The notes under the pieces: model-generated
The model's database searches: none
What the model saw: the letters and a program-made list of their open reading frames with translations, nothing else
Told to the model about the DNA's origin: nothing
Made by a program: the position numbers and the translations under genes
DNA from: Marinobacter salinexigens
Lineage (GTDB): Bacteria; Pseudomonadota; Gammaproteobacteria; Pseudomonadales; Oleiphilaceae
DNA: 64,000 bases
Direction of reading: 5' to 3'
Assembly: GCF_008370345.1 (NCBI RefSeq)
Contig: NZ_VTUU01000003.1
Span: 372,001-436,000, forward strand
Shown: piece by piece, positions 48,946 to 57,982 of the stretch
Layout of the letters: each line of letters begins with the position of its first letter
Numbering within the stretch: the stretch's first letter is position 1

Positions 48946-51900
48946 GGCGCAGAAAGGGCGTAATCGGCTTTTTTGTCCACCACCGGGTAGCCGCCAATCT
49001 GGTGATGCTGGTTATGTTGTTGGGAGGTGCTCTGGCGCTGTCCCGAATGAACATCCAGTTCTTTCCAACCTTCGCTCTGGATGTGGTCAGTGTTCGCGTG
49101 GTCTGGAGTGGTGCATCTGCGGAAGACGTCGAACAGGGCATTACGGACCCGCTGGAGCAGCGGCTCCGGAGTGTCGACAAGCTGAAGAAAATGACGTCGA
49201 CGTCGGCGCAGGGCGTCTCGTCCATCACCCTGGAATTCCACGAGGGCACCAATCCGATTCAGGCTCTGGACGATGTGCGCCAGCAGGTGGATGAATTTAC
49301 CAACATGCCTGCCGATGCGGAGGAACCGCAGGTCACACGGGTTGAGCGTTATGAACCGGTGGCCAGGGTGCTGGTGTTCGGGGATGTGGATCGCAGCGAA
49401 CTTCGGGACCTGGCCTATCGTTATGAAGACGAATTGCTGGATAGGGGGATCGACCGGATTTCCATTCGCGGCCTGCCGGAACAGCAAATCAGCATTGATG
49501 TTCCGGTGGAACGGCTGGAAACCCTTGGCCTGTCGCTGGAACAGATTGCTAACCGGGTAGGTGCGGTTTCCCGGGATTTACCCGCGGGCATGATGGCGCA
49601 GCAGGACGCCACCCGGGAATTGAGGGCAGTGGAGCAGCGGCGTAGTCCCCAGGCATTCGAAAATATTCCTGTGCTCAGTGGTGAGCGAATTCAGCTAAGG
49701 CTGGGGGACATCGCGATCATCCGGCAGGAGGCACGGGAAAGTCAGGTTTCTCTCAGCCGGGATGGCTTTCCGGCCGTGGAACTGCAACTCCAGAGGGCAG
49801 AAAACGGAAACTCGCTGGCTGCGGCGGAGGTGCTGGATGGCTGGCTGGAAGAAACCCGCATGAGCTTGCCACCGTCTCTGCATCTCGAGGTCTACGATGA
49901 AACCTGGCAGTTGCTGAATGACCGCATCTCGCTGCTGGTGAGTAATGGCTTTGGTGGTTTGCTGCTGGTGGTCGCGCTTCTATACCTGTTCCTGCCGGGG
50001 CGTGTGGCACTCTGGGTGGCCATTGGAATCCCGACAGCATTCCTTGCGGCGATGGCTGTGCTCTGGGGGATTGGCGGTTCGATCAATATGATCTCCCTCT
50101 TTGCTCTGATCATGGCCCTTGGGGTGATTGTGGATGATGCGATTGTTGTCGGAGAGGACGCTGATGCTCATGCAAGGATGGGGGAAGAGTCCATTTACGC
50201 CTCCGAGGGCGCGGCCAAACGGATGGTGTGGCCGGTTCTTGCTTCCTCCCTGACCACAGTGGCAGCGTTCATGCCGCTTCTGGTCGTCGGAGGCGTCATA
50301 GGGAATATCCTGGGTGATATTCCGACGGTGATGATCTGTGTGCTGGCTGCATCCCTGCTGGAGTGTTTCATTGTATTGCCCGCTCACCTTCGTCACGCTT
50401 TTGTGCCGCGGGGAAAGAAGGTGGCAGGTCAGGAACCTACTGTCATTGAGAGGAAACCCAATCCTGTAACCCGGTTGCGCAACGGGTTTGAACAGGGCTT
50501 TGATCGCTTCCGTGAGGGCTCTTTTCGACGATTTTCCCTTGCCAGCCTGAAGCACCGGGGGCTGACCGTAGCAGGCGCCGTTGCCCTGGCGTTGGTGACC
50601 GTCGGCCTGTTGGCCGGAGGGCGTCTCGGGTTCAATTTTTTCCCGACGCCGGAGCCGTCGGTGTTTTACGCCAACGCCAGCTTTGTGTCGGGAACGGACC
50701 GGGGAACGGTTGACGCTTTCCTGGGGCAGATGCAGAGGGCTCTGAACGAGACCGAAGAGGCCCTGGGTGGGAATCTGATTCTGCATGCGGTGACCACTGA
50801 GGGAGCAACACTCGGAGCGGAAGGGGCGTCACGGACCGGTGACGAACTGGGCTCGATGATGATTGAACTGGTGCCGTCCGATCGGCGCTCGGTGCGCAAC
50901 CCCGAATTCATCACGGAATGGCGTGGCCGTCTTTCTTTGCCTGCGGGTCTGGATAGCCTGAATATTTCCGAGCGTCAGGCCGGACCACCAGGCCGGGACG
51001 TCAATGTCCGTCTGACGGGTAATGATGCGGTCACACTCAAACGGGCGGCAGACGAACTGAACCAGGCGCTGTCGACCTTGCCGGGGGTTCTTGATGTGGA
51101 GGACGACATGCCCTGGGGCCGGGAACAGCTGATCTACCAGGTCAGCGCCTATGGTGAAGCGCTGGGGCTGACGACGGCAGATCTGGGGCGACAACTGAGG
51201 GCGTCGTTCGATGGCCGGGTCGCGCAGATCTATCAGGCCGGACGGGACGAAATCGAAGTGCGAGTGCAGTTGCCCCGGGAACAGAGGGAGAGTTTTTCCA
51301 CCTTGTCCCGTATGACCGTGCGGGTGCCGGACGGGCGTTTCGTGCCGCTGACCCAGGTCATGAACCTGGATCACCGCCAGGGTTTCCAGGCATTGCGCCA
51401 TGCGGATGGCAAGCTGGCGGTGGAAGTGACCTCCGGCCTCAATACCAGCGTCAGTACCACGGATCAGGTCATTAGCAGCCTGCAGGCCGAGGCGTTGCCG
51501 GATATCGCCAGTCGCTACAACGTCGGCTACAGTTTTGAGGGCCGTGCGGCGGATCAGCGGGAAACCATGGAGGATATGAAAACCGGTCTGCTGATTGGTC
51601 TGGGGCTGATGTATGTGGTCCTCGCCTGGGTGTTTGCTTCCTGGAGTCTGCCGCTGATTGTCATGGCGATCATCCCGTTTGCCCTTGTCGGAGCGTTGAT
51701 CGGGCATTGGTTGATGGGGCTTCAGTTAACCATTCTGTCGTTGTTCGGCCTGTTCGGGTTATCCGGAATCGTGGTCAACAACGCGATCATTCTGGTGGCG
51801 TTCTACAACCAGCAACGGCAGAAAGGGCTGGGAATTACCGAAGCGCTGAATGAGGCGGCGGTGCAACGGGTACGTGCAGTGATGCTGACTTCCCTGACCA

Positions 51901-52112
51901 CAATCGGTGGCCTGTTACCGCTGCTGTTCGAGACGTCATTGCAGGCCCAGTTCCTGATTCCCATGGCGACGTCCATCGCGTTTGGGCTTGGGCTGTCGAC
52001 GTTGCTGGTATTGCTGGTGATACCGGCCTTGCTGTCCTGGCTGGAACAGTGCCGGGAGTGGTGGGCCCAGCGGCATGGCACGGTGGCCCGGCCGCTGGGG
52101 GCTGAGGAGTAA
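48942..52112 (+). CDS. RND efflux pump, inner-membrane permease, second system
   Basis: A 1056-residue RND permease. Porter-domain motif FPTFALDVVSVRVVWSGASAEDVEQGITDPLEQRLRSVDKLKKM; acidic proton-relay pair in LIMALGVIVDDAIVVGEDADAH; second-half motifs in LFGLFGLSGIVVNNAIILVAFYN and RAVMLTSLTTIGGLLPLLFETS. It shares layout but not close sequence with the pump at 43916, so the two are separate systems rather than a recent duplication. Substrate unknown. Convergent with amtB, ten bases apart. Confidence 0.92.
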   Translation: MRRRKGVIGFFVHHRVAANLVMLVMLLGGALALSRMNIQFFPTFALDVVSVRVVWSGASAEDVEQGITDPLEQRLRSVDKLKKMTSTSAQGVSSITLEFHEGTNPIQALDDVRQQVDEFTNMPADAEEPQVTRVERYEPVARVLVFGDVDRSELRDLAYRYEDELLDRGIDRISIRGLPEQQISIDVPVERLETLGLSLEQIANRVGAVSRDLPAGMMAQQDATRELRAVEQRRSPQAFENIPVLSGERIQLRLGDIAIIRQEARESQVSLSRDGFPAVELQLQRAENGNSLAAAEVLDGWLEETRMSLPPSLHLEVYDETWQLLNDRISLLVSNGFGGLLLVVALLYLFLPGRVALWVAIGIPTAFLAAMAVLWGIGGSINMISLFALIMALGVIVDDAIVVGEDADAHARMGEESIYASEGAAKRMVWPVLASSLTTVAAFMPLLVVGGVIGNILGDIPTVMICVLAASLLECFIVLPAHLRHAFVPRGKKVAGQEPTVIERKPNPVTRLRNGFEQGFDRFREGSFRRFSLASLKHRGLTVAGAVALALVTVGLLAGGRLGFNFFPTPEPSVFYANASFVSGTDRGTVDAFLGQMQRALNETEEALGGNLILHAVTTEGATLGAEGASRTGDELGSMMIELVPSDRRSVRNPEFITEWRGRLSLPAGLDSLNISERQAGPPGRDVNVRLTGNDAVTLKRAADELNQALSTLPGVLDVEDDMPWGREQLIYQVSAYGEALGLTTADLGRQLRASFDGRVAQIYQAGRDEIEVRVQLPREQRESFSTLSRMTVRVPDGRFVPLTQVMNLDHRQGFQALRHADGKLAVEVTSGLNTSVSTTDQVISSLQAEALPDIASRYNVGYSFEGRAADQRETMEDMKTGLLIGLGLMYVVLAWVFASWSLPLIVMAIIPFALVGALIGHWLMGLQLTILSLFGLFGLSGIVVNNAIILVAFYNQQRQKGLGITEALNEAAVQRVRAVMLTSLTTIGGLLPLLFETSLQAQFLIPMATSIAFGLGLSTLLVLLVIPALLSWLEQCREWWAQRHGTVARPLGAEE

Positions 52113-52121
52113 CGCCGGCGG

Positions 52122-53330
52122 TTAGTCCGTGGCGTTGGCGCCGATGCGGTGAATGGCGAGATCCGCACCGTTGAACTCTTCTTCGTCGGTCAGGCGCAGT
52201 CCGGAGATTGTACTGACCACTCCGTAGACGATCAGGCCGCCGATAAAGGCGACAACCACGCCAGCGACGGAACCGATGATCTGGGAGGTCAGGCTGACGC
52301 CGCCGAGTCCTCCCAGAGATTGCTGCCCGAAGATTCCACAGGCGATCGCACCCCACACACCGCAAACCCCGTGTAACGGCCACACACCGAGAACGTCGTC
52401 CAGGCGTACAATCTTCGCTTGTGCCCATTCAAACAGGTACACGAAGATGGCGCCGGCTACCCCACCGGTGATCAGTGCACCGACCGGGTGCATCAGGTCG
52501 GAACCGGCACAGACCGCAACAAGACCTGCCAGCGGGCCGTTGTGGATAAACCCCGGATCCTTCCGGCCCAGCACCATAGTGACCAGGATGCCGCCGACCA
52601 TGGCCATCAGGCTGTTAACCGCAACCAGTCCGCTGATGCCGTCCAGAGTCTGGGCAGACATCACGTTGAATCCGAACCAGCCAACCGTAAGAATCCAGGC
52701 GCCAAGAGCCAGAAACGGGATATTGGATGGGGCAAAGGCGACGACCCTGCCATTGCGATAACGGCCATTCCGGGCACCCAGCAAGAGGATGGCGGCCAGC
52801 GCGACCCATCCGCCAACGGCATGCACCACAACGGAGCCGGCAAAGTCATGGAAACTTGCACCAAACCGGGACTCGAGCCAACCCTGGAAGCCGTAGTTTC
52901 CATTCCAGATAAGCCCCTCAAAGAACGGGTACACAAAGCCGACGATCAGGCCAGAAGAAATCAGCATGGGATAGAACTTTGCCCGCTCTGCAATACCGCC
53001 GGAGACGATGGCAGGGATGGCTGCGGCAAAGGTCATCAGGAAGAAGAATTTGACCAGTTCGTAGCCGTTGCCGGCCGTCAGTTCGGAAGCGCTGGTCATG
53101 AAATGGCCGCCATAGGCGATGTAGTAACCGACAAAGAAGTACATGACGGCTGAGATGCCGAAGTCGGTCATGATTTTAACCAGGGCGTTGACCTGGTTTT
53201 TGTGGCGAACGGTACCTACCTCAAGAAAGGCGAAGCCCGCGTGCATGGCCAGCACCATGATGGCACCGATTAGGATGAAAAGCGTGTTGGCGCTTTCAGT
53301 CAGGGTTTGTACTGCACTCGTGATGTCCAC
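52122..53330 (-). CDS. amtB: Ammonium transporter
   Basis: A 402-residue Amt/Rh-family channel with about eleven membrane segments. Signatures include AGFAFLEVGTVRHKNQVN, FHDFAGSVVVHAVGGWVALAA with the first pore His, and the second pore His region in DDVLGVWPLHGVCGVWG. The start is GTG (53330-53328) with AGGAG about nine bases upstream. No glnK gene adjoins, unlike the usual glnK-amtB pair, although amtB normally depends on GlnK. The upstream region has sigma-54 and NtrC-type sites, so nitrogen-limited expression is likely (inference). Confidence 0.95.
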   Translation of the reverse strand: MDITSAVQTLTESANTLFILIGAIMVLAMHAGFAFLEVGTVRHKNQVNALVKIMTDFGISAVMYFFVGYYIAYGGHFMTSASELTAGNGYELVKFFFLMTFAAAIPAIVSGGIAERAKFYPMLISSGLIVGFVYPFFEGLIWNGNYGFQGWLESRFGASFHDFAGSVVVHAVGGWVALAAILLLGARNGRYRNGRVVAFAPSNIPFLALGAWILTVGWFGFNVMSAQTLDGISGLVAVNSLMAMVGGILVTMVLGRKDPGFIHNGPLAGLVAVCAGSDLMHPVGALITGGVAGAIFVYLFEWAQAKIVRLDDVLGVWPLHGVCGVWGAIACGIFGQQSLGGLGGVSLTSQIIGSVAGVVVAFIGGLIVYGVVSTISGLRLTDEEEFNGADLAIHRIGANATD

Positions 53331-53377
53331 GGGTTATTGCTCCTGATGTTATATCTGGGCCTCTGACGGGCCTTCTG

Positions 53378-53394
53378 TGCATTGATGGGGTGCA
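53378..53394. promoter_or_regulatory. NtrC-like site near the amtB transcription start
   Basis: TGCATT-GATGG-GGTGCA, close to the NtrC dyad TGCACC-N5-GGTGCA. It overlaps the start point predicted from the sigma-54 promoter at 53400-53416. The perfect right half and partial left half make it a second, weaker candidate. Confidence 0.4.
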
Positions 53395-53399
53395 CAATA

Positions 53400-53416
53400 A
53401 GCAATAGGTGTTCCAA
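53400..53416 (-). promoter_or_regulatory. Sigma-54 promoter of amtB
   Basis: On the leftward strand TTGGAACACCTATTGCT has the -24 GG and -12 GC exactly ten bases apart and matches the TTGGCAC-N5-TTGCT consensus with one mismatch. It lies 70 bases upstream of the amtB start. Confidence 0.65.
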
Positions 53417-53491
53417 AAGAATGCATTTGCTTTGGTTCTGGTACGTTGCACGGGTAGCCGCGAGAACGCGGGCATAATCCTGATCTTTTTT

Positions 53492-53508
53492 TGCACTAAA
53501 TATGTGCA
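53492..53508. promoter_or_regulatory. NtrC-like upstream activator site of amtB
   Basis: TGCACT-AAATA-TGTGCA is a near-perfect dyad with the half-sites and 5-base spacing of NtrC sites (TGCACC-N5-GGTGCA). It is about 85 bases upstream of the -24 element, a normal distance for an enhancer site of sigma-54 promoters. Confidence 0.6.
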
Positions 53509-53543
53509 TATTGCATGGTAGCGCACCGAAATGGTTGCCGGCA

Positions 53544-54461
53544 TTACCAGGAGATCTGTTCGGCCGGCTTGGTGCCGGATTCGATACCGATAACGGCTTC
53601 CTGATCGCTCGCCTGTGACTCAATAAGCTGATGGAGCTCGATTTCCTGCTCTTGCAGCGGCCCTGCGAGGTCAATGATGATCTCGACGCGGCGATTTTTT
53701 GCCCGATTCTCAGCCGAGTCGTTGGCGACCCGGGGTACCGTATCTGCGAGTCCTTTGACTGCGAGGCGGGTCGGGTCTACCTCGCCAGTGTAAAGCAGTA
53801 CGTTTGCGACAGCGGCGGCCCTGGCGGCTGACAGATCCCAGTTGCTGTAAAACCGCTGTGTACGGATGGGAACATCATCGGTATGTCCCTCGATGGTCAG
53901 CTGTCCGGGGATATCAGCCAGTACTTCGGCCATTTCCAGCAACATACCCTCGAACTCCCAGGTCAGCTCGGCCGAGCCGGATGAAAAGGACCCTTTCTCT
54001 TCTACCCGGATTACGATGCGTCTCTGGTCCTGGGCTACGTTAACCCGGCCGTCCTGGATGGCATCTTCGAGCACCGCCATGATTTCTTTGGCGCTCTCAT
54101 CCACTTTTTCCTGCATGGCCGCTTGCACGGCCTGTATGGTCGGGCTTTTCAGGGTTTGCAGCTCAGGATCTTCGGTGGATGTCGTCTGTTTTACCTGATT
54201 GACGACCGTGGGCTCCGGTGGGGCTGGCGAGAACTTGTCGAAGATCGGGCTGGTCCCCATGGGAATGTCCAGGGCTTCAATATCTCTCTGCACTCCAAAG
54301 GCCTTGGAGAGCTCGCCTGCTATCTGTTTGAACTTCTGGGCATCAATCTCGGAAAACGACAGCAGCAGTACAAAGAAGCACATCAACAGGGACATCAGAT
54401 CGGCAAAGGTGACAACCCATGCCGGAATGCCCGGTTTTTCCTCTTCGGGTAGTTCGTCCAT
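53544..54461 (-). CDS. pomB: Flagellar stator protein, PomB/MotB type
   Basis: A 305-residue stator subunit anchoring the motor to peptidoglycan. One N-terminal membrane helix PAWVVTFADLMSLLMCFFVLLLSF carries the ion-binding Asp21; the C-terminal OmpA-like domain has LTIEGHTDDVPI, NWDLSAARAAAVANVLL and NRRVEIIID for peptidoglycan binding. The pair with pomA is three bases apart. Similarity to the Vibrio sodium-driven PomAB, and the marine setting, suggest Na+ coupling, but the coupling ion cannot be proved from sequence. Confidence 0.9.
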   Translation of the reverse strand: MDELPEEEKPGIPAWVVTFADLMSLLMCFFVLLLSFSEIDAQKFKQIAGELSKAFGVQRDIEALDIPMGTSPIFDKFSPAPPEPTVVNQVKQTTSTEDPELQTLKSPTIQAVQAAMQEKVDESAKEIMAVLEDAIQDGRVNVAQDQRRIVIRVEEKGSFSSGSAELTWEFEGMLLEMAEVLADIPGQLTIEGHTDDVPIRTQRFYSNWDLSAARAAAVANVLLYTGEVDPTRLAVKGLADTVPRVANDSAENRAKNRRVEIIIDLAGPLQEQEIELHQLIESQASDQEAVIGIESGTKPAEQISW

Positions 54462-54464
54462 GAT

Positions 54465-55241
54465 TCAGCCACCCGCACCTTCTGCTTCGGCGAGCTTTTC
54501 CCGCTCCTTCGGGGGCAGGTAGCTGGAAAGCATCTGCTCAATGATTCTTGGGTTGGTGCCCTCCTGAATGGCTACCAGCGCGTCGATGTACAGCGATTGA
54601 ATGCGTGCCTCCTCGGTCATGCGGAGAGAGAGTTTGTCCGCAATGGGGGTGGCGATCATGGTGGCGATCATGGCGCCATACAGTGTCGTAAGGAGCGCAA
54701 CGGCCATGGCCGGGCCGATAGATTTCGGATCTTCCATGTTGGACAGCATCTGTACCAGGCCGATCAGGGTTCCGATCATGCCCATAGCCGGGGCCACATC
54801 AGCCTTGGCTGTAAATACTTTGGCTCCGGAGCGGTTATGATCCAGGGTCATCAGCCGTTCTTTGCTCAGCAGTTGCTTGATGGTTTCGCCATTCTGGCCG
54901 TCCACCAGCATCTGAATACCTTTACCCAGAAACGGCGTACTGACTTCCCGGCCTTCAAGGCCGAGCACGCCTTCCTTTCGTGCCACGTTGGCAATTTCCA
55001 CAAGTTCTTCAATGCTGGCCTGGGTTTCCGGAAGCTTGAACTTGAAAGCGCGAAGAGCGGCTTTGAAGGCGCCAAGAAACTGCGCAAAACTGAATTTGGA
55101 GAGCACCACCAACAACGTTCCGCCCACGACAATCAATAGCGATGGGGGGTTGATGAATACACTGGGGGAAGTGCCGAGTATGACGGCAGAGGCGATGAGC
55201 AATATAGCGCCGACAAGGCCTATGAGAGTGGCGAAATCCAC
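54465..55241 (-). CDS. pomA: Flagellar stator protein, PomA/MotA type
   Basis: A 258-residue four-helix stator subunit. MDFATLIGLVGAILLIASAVILG is the first helix, the cytoplasmic loop contains LVEIANVARKEGVLGLEGREV and the charged residues that meet FliG, and DVAPAMGMIGTLIGLVQMLSNMEDPKSIGPAMAVALLTTLYGAMIA holds the last two helices. It matches PomA more closely than E. coli MotA in the N-terminal helix. First gene of the pomAB operon. Confidence 0.92.
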   Translation of the reverse strand: MDFATLIGLVGAILLIASAVILGTSPSVFINPPSLLIVVGGTLLVVLSKFSFAQFLGAFKAALRAFKFKLPETQASIEELVEIANVARKEGVLGLEGREVSTPFLGKGIQMLVDGQNGETIKQLLSKERLMTLDHNRSGAKVFTAKADVAPAMGMIGTLIGLVQMLSNMEDPKSIGPAMAVALLTTLYGAMIATMIATPIADKLSLRMTEEARIQSLYIDALVAIQEGTNPRIIEQMLSSYLPPKEREKLAEAEGAGG

Positions 55242-55319
55242 GTTTTCTCCGGGTAAGAATGCTGGGTGGTTTGGGCTGTGATTCAGAGCTCGGAAGACTA
55301 CCTGTAGTTCAGAATCTGA

Positions 55320-55739
55320 TCAATCGGGATGAGCAGCCTTCCTGCGTACCTCGTCTTGTTCCTTCCATGCTGCGTATCGATGCAGGTCCGCCTCGACCAC
55401 TTTCAAGCATAGTGCCACGACACTGGCGTCGTCCAGAAAACCAAAGCCAAGGATCAGGTCGGGAATGACATCCAGCGGATTCAGTACGTAAATCAGCGCT
55501 CCTGCAACCGCGGCAATGGTTTTCCAGGGCACGCTGCGGTAATTGCCGTACCAGTAGTCCCGGATCATCGAGAACATCAGACGGATATCGGCACCGAAAC
55601 GCCTGAGCTTGCCGCTGCCTTTCACTTTGTCTTCAATGGCGCGTTGGCGATCAAGGAGGTCCTCAAGATCAGAGCGGTGAACCTTTTCTGCTTCGGCGCT
55701 GAGTTGTGATTCGGCCTTTTTCTGGCTGAACAGTGGCAT
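55320..55739 (-). CDS. YkvA-like DUF1232 protein
   Basis: A 139-residue protein with the DUF1232 core VAGALIYVLNPLDVIPDLILGFGFLDDASVVALCLKVVEADLHRYAAWK, comprising a membrane-associated hydrophobic helix with the conserved NPLDVIPD motif. An N-terminal charged helix (EAEKVHRSDLEDLLDRQRAIEDKVKG) precedes it. The family function is unknown. It is upstream of pomA on the same strand with an 80-base gap, so co-transcription is possible. Confidence 0.85.
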   Translation of the reverse strand: MPLFSQKKAESQLSAEAEKVHRSDLEDLLDRQRAIEDKVKGSGKLRRFGADIRLMFSMIRDYWYGNYRSVPWKTIAAVAGALIYVLNPLDVIPDLILGFGFLDDASVVALCLKVVEADLHRYAAWKEQDEVRRKAAHPD

Positions 55740-55850
55740 ATAACTTGATCCTTTTTACCGTTTTGAAGCGTTTTACAGCCTTCTTCAGCATTGTACCGCG
55801 ATGGTTGCGCTAATGGCGTTAATGATTCCCTGGCCCGCATGCATTGCCTG

Positions 55851-57497
55851 TTATCCCATAAAGATACGTCGTGCCAGGCCAGCCCCGCGCCAGCCACGAA
55901 TGGCCAGGGTCGTGACCAGACCTCCGATCATGGCTCCAACCACGCCGCAGGTCAGTATATCCTGGCCGGTCAGGTATAAACCGGGAATGCCGGTTTTCGG
56001 CTTCAGCCAGTCCTGTTCGAAGCGCTCAGGGGTATGGTCCAGCCCGTACAGTTCGCCCCGGCCGTAGCGGCAGAACCAGGCGGTGGACAGCGGCGTTGAG
56101 GTTTCCACATAGTCCACTTTGCCCTTCAGTTGCGGCAGCTTTTCATACATGACGTTGAGGATTCTCTCGGTCACCTGCGCTTTGAGGGTTTCATAATCGT
56201 CACCACGCTTTCCCCAGGTGGTTCCCTGCCAGGGAGCAAACAGCTCCCAGGTGGTAGGTGCCACAATTTCGATGGTGGAGGTGCCTGGCCAGCGGTTCTG
56301 ATAATCCGGGTCCTTAGCGGCAGGAAACGAAATATACACAACCGGGAGTGGGCTGGTATCAGGGTGCTTCAGGAAACGCTCGACGTTGCCGTCGTGGTCT
56401 GCACTCGGATAGATCCAGAAGTTGGTCCGGGGTAAGCCCAACTCCTCCGGTGTACCTTTCAATCCGATGTAGAGGCCGATGTGAGGCATGGAGGGCGTGA
56501 TGTGTTCTCGCTTGCCCTGGTAACCGACCCTGCTCGCGACCTCTTCCGGCAACAGGTGTTCGAAGGTATTGATAACCCCGGCATTGCTGATCACCAGTGG
56601 TGATCGGACTTCTTCGCCATCGGCCATGCGGACACCGCTTGCCCGCCCTTTCTCTAAGAGAATGTCGGTGACGTCTGCATAGGTAAACACTTCCCCGCCG
56701 GATGCCTGGATCACCGGGATGATGGTTTTGGCGATCTCTGAGGCTCCGCCCACCGGGTAAAATCCGCCGTACAGGTAATGCTTGGCAATCAGCGCGTGCA
56801 CCATGAAGCTGGACTGCTTTGGCGTTACCCCGCAATCGCCCCATTGGCCGGTAATGGCGCCGATCAGTTCTTCGTTGTCTGTCAGATCGCTGAGAACGTC
56901 CCAGGTTGTGCGGTTGAAACAGTCGGGGAGGGTGAAGTCGAGCCCCTTCTCCACCAGTGGGCTGAGCATTCCGGGACTGAGTTTGGACAGGGTGTACCAC
57001 TGCATGCCGTCTGCCACATCCCCGAGGAGTTTGATGTAGCGGTCTATGGCTTCCTGTTCTTCCGGAAAGCTGTTGAGCAGCGATATTCTGAGGCCTTCCT
57101 TGCCAGCCCGCAGGTTCACGACCTTGTCCCCGAGAAAGAAACGGTCGTAGTTCTCGTCCATTGGCGCCCATTCCAGCTTGCCATCGGTAATGTAATCGAA
57201 CAGGCGTCTTCCCAGCGTGTGGGGGGAGCCCATGTCGCCGATGTAGTGTACGCCTACGTCCCATTCATAGCCGTTACGGGCATAGCTGTGGGTGTAGCCA
57301 CCTGCAGTGTAGTGCTGCTCCAGTACCAGTACTTTCTTGCCGGCCTTTGACAGACACGCGGCGGTAGTCAGCCCGCCGATACCTGAGCCGATGACAATGG
57401 CATCGTACGGACCGTTGAGGCGGTTGGCCCGGTATCGTGTTCCGATGCGAATGCTGCTGGGCTTGAGTTTTCCTGAAGACGAGTTGGTCACCACCAT
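55851..57497 (-). CDS. FAD-dependent oxidoreductase, phytoene desaturase/retinol saturase-like
   Basis: A 548-residue flavoprotein of the phytoene-desaturase/carotenoid isomerase/retinol saturase group. The dinucleotide fold DAIVIGSGIGGLTTAACLSKAGKKVLVLEQHYTAGGYTHSYARNGYEWDVGVHYIG is at the N-terminus, and the C-terminal FAD-binding part is PGLYLTGQDILTCGVVGAMIGG. No phytoene synthase or other carotenoid gene is nearby, so the substrate is open; a lipid or other polyene is possible. ATG at 57497 is used; GTG at 57509 is an in-frame alternative. It overlaps the end of the upstream small gene by ten bases. Confidence 0.82.
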   Translation of the reverse strand: MVVTNSSSGKLKPSSIRIGTRYRANRLNGPYDAIVIGSGIGGLTTAACLSKAGKKVLVLEQHYTAGGYTHSYARNGYEWDVGVHYIGDMGSPHTLGRRLFDYITDGKLEWAPMDENYDRFFLGDKVVNLRAGKEGLRISLLNSFPEEQEAIDRYIKLLGDVADGMQWYTLSKLSPGMLSPLVEKGLDFTLPDCFNRTTWDVLSDLTDNEELIGAITGQWGDCGVTPKQSSFMVHALIAKHYLYGGFYPVGGASEIAKTIIPVIQASGGEVFTYADVTDILLEKGRASGVRMADGEEVRSPLVISNAGVINTFEHLLPEEVASRVGYQGKREHITPSMPHIGLYIGLKGTPEELGLPRTNFWIYPSADHDGNVERFLKHPDTSPLPVVYISFPAAKDPDYQNRWPGTSTIEIVAPTTWELFAPWQGTTWGKRGDDYETLKAQVTERILNVMYEKLPQLKGKVDYVETSTPLSTAWFCRYGRGELYGLDHTPERFEQDWLKPKTGIPGLYLTGQDILTCGVVGAMIGGLVTTLAIRGWRGAGLARRIFMG

Positions 57498-57982
57498 GCT
57501 TTCCCCCACATTTCCGGATTGGCCCAGTGTTTAGCATTGTTCCAGGCCCGTTTGTGATTGTAAGTATCCAGATTGTAGGTGTAGAGCGTGAGTGCGCCGT
57601 TATCAGTTTCGATCACGGCATGGCGACGAAAGCCCAGGGCGATGAGATCCCTGAAGCAGAGGCGGGCGTCCTGGCCCAGAGCAACGGCAATGTGACGGGT
57701 GCCCAGATTCCGGAGCGTGCCAATCAGTTGGCTGCTTTGTTCGGGGGGAAGCTGGTCAATCGGTGACGACAGCAGGGCCAGGCCGGTGCTGAATCCTTCT
57801 GGATTGTCCGGGACGCTGTCTTCGTTGCTGATGTGAATGTGCTTACGGGTGGCGTCGGAGGCGTGTGATGCCGCCTCAGCGGCCGCATTGGCCACGTTGC
57901 CGAATGTAACGATGGTGGACGGTAATGTAGTAGCAACAATCTCCGTGAAGACCTGTGTTAACGCTGAATTGTACTGGCTCAT
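57488..57982 (-). CDS. Small conserved protein, DUF6231-like (tentative)
   Basis: A 164-residue protein with no membrane segments. The C-terminal part TLYTYNLDTYNHKRAWNNAKHWANPEMWGKAWW, rich in Trp and Asn, resembles the DUF6231 family of marine gammaproteobacteria and pseudomonads from memory. The mid-section LGTRHIAVALGQDARLCFRDLIALGF resembles a methyltransferase-like or regulatory fold but no motif is decisive. It is co-directional and overlapping with the FAD oxidoreductase gene. Confidence 0.55.
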   Translation of the reverse strand: MSQYNSALTQVFTEIVATTLPSTIVTFGNVANAAAEAASHASDATRKHIHISNEDSVPDNPEGFSTGLALLSSPIDQLPPEQSSQLIGTLRNLGTRHIAVALGQDARLCFRDLIALGFRRHAVIETDNGALTLYTYNLDTYNHKRAWNNAKHWANPEMWGKAWW

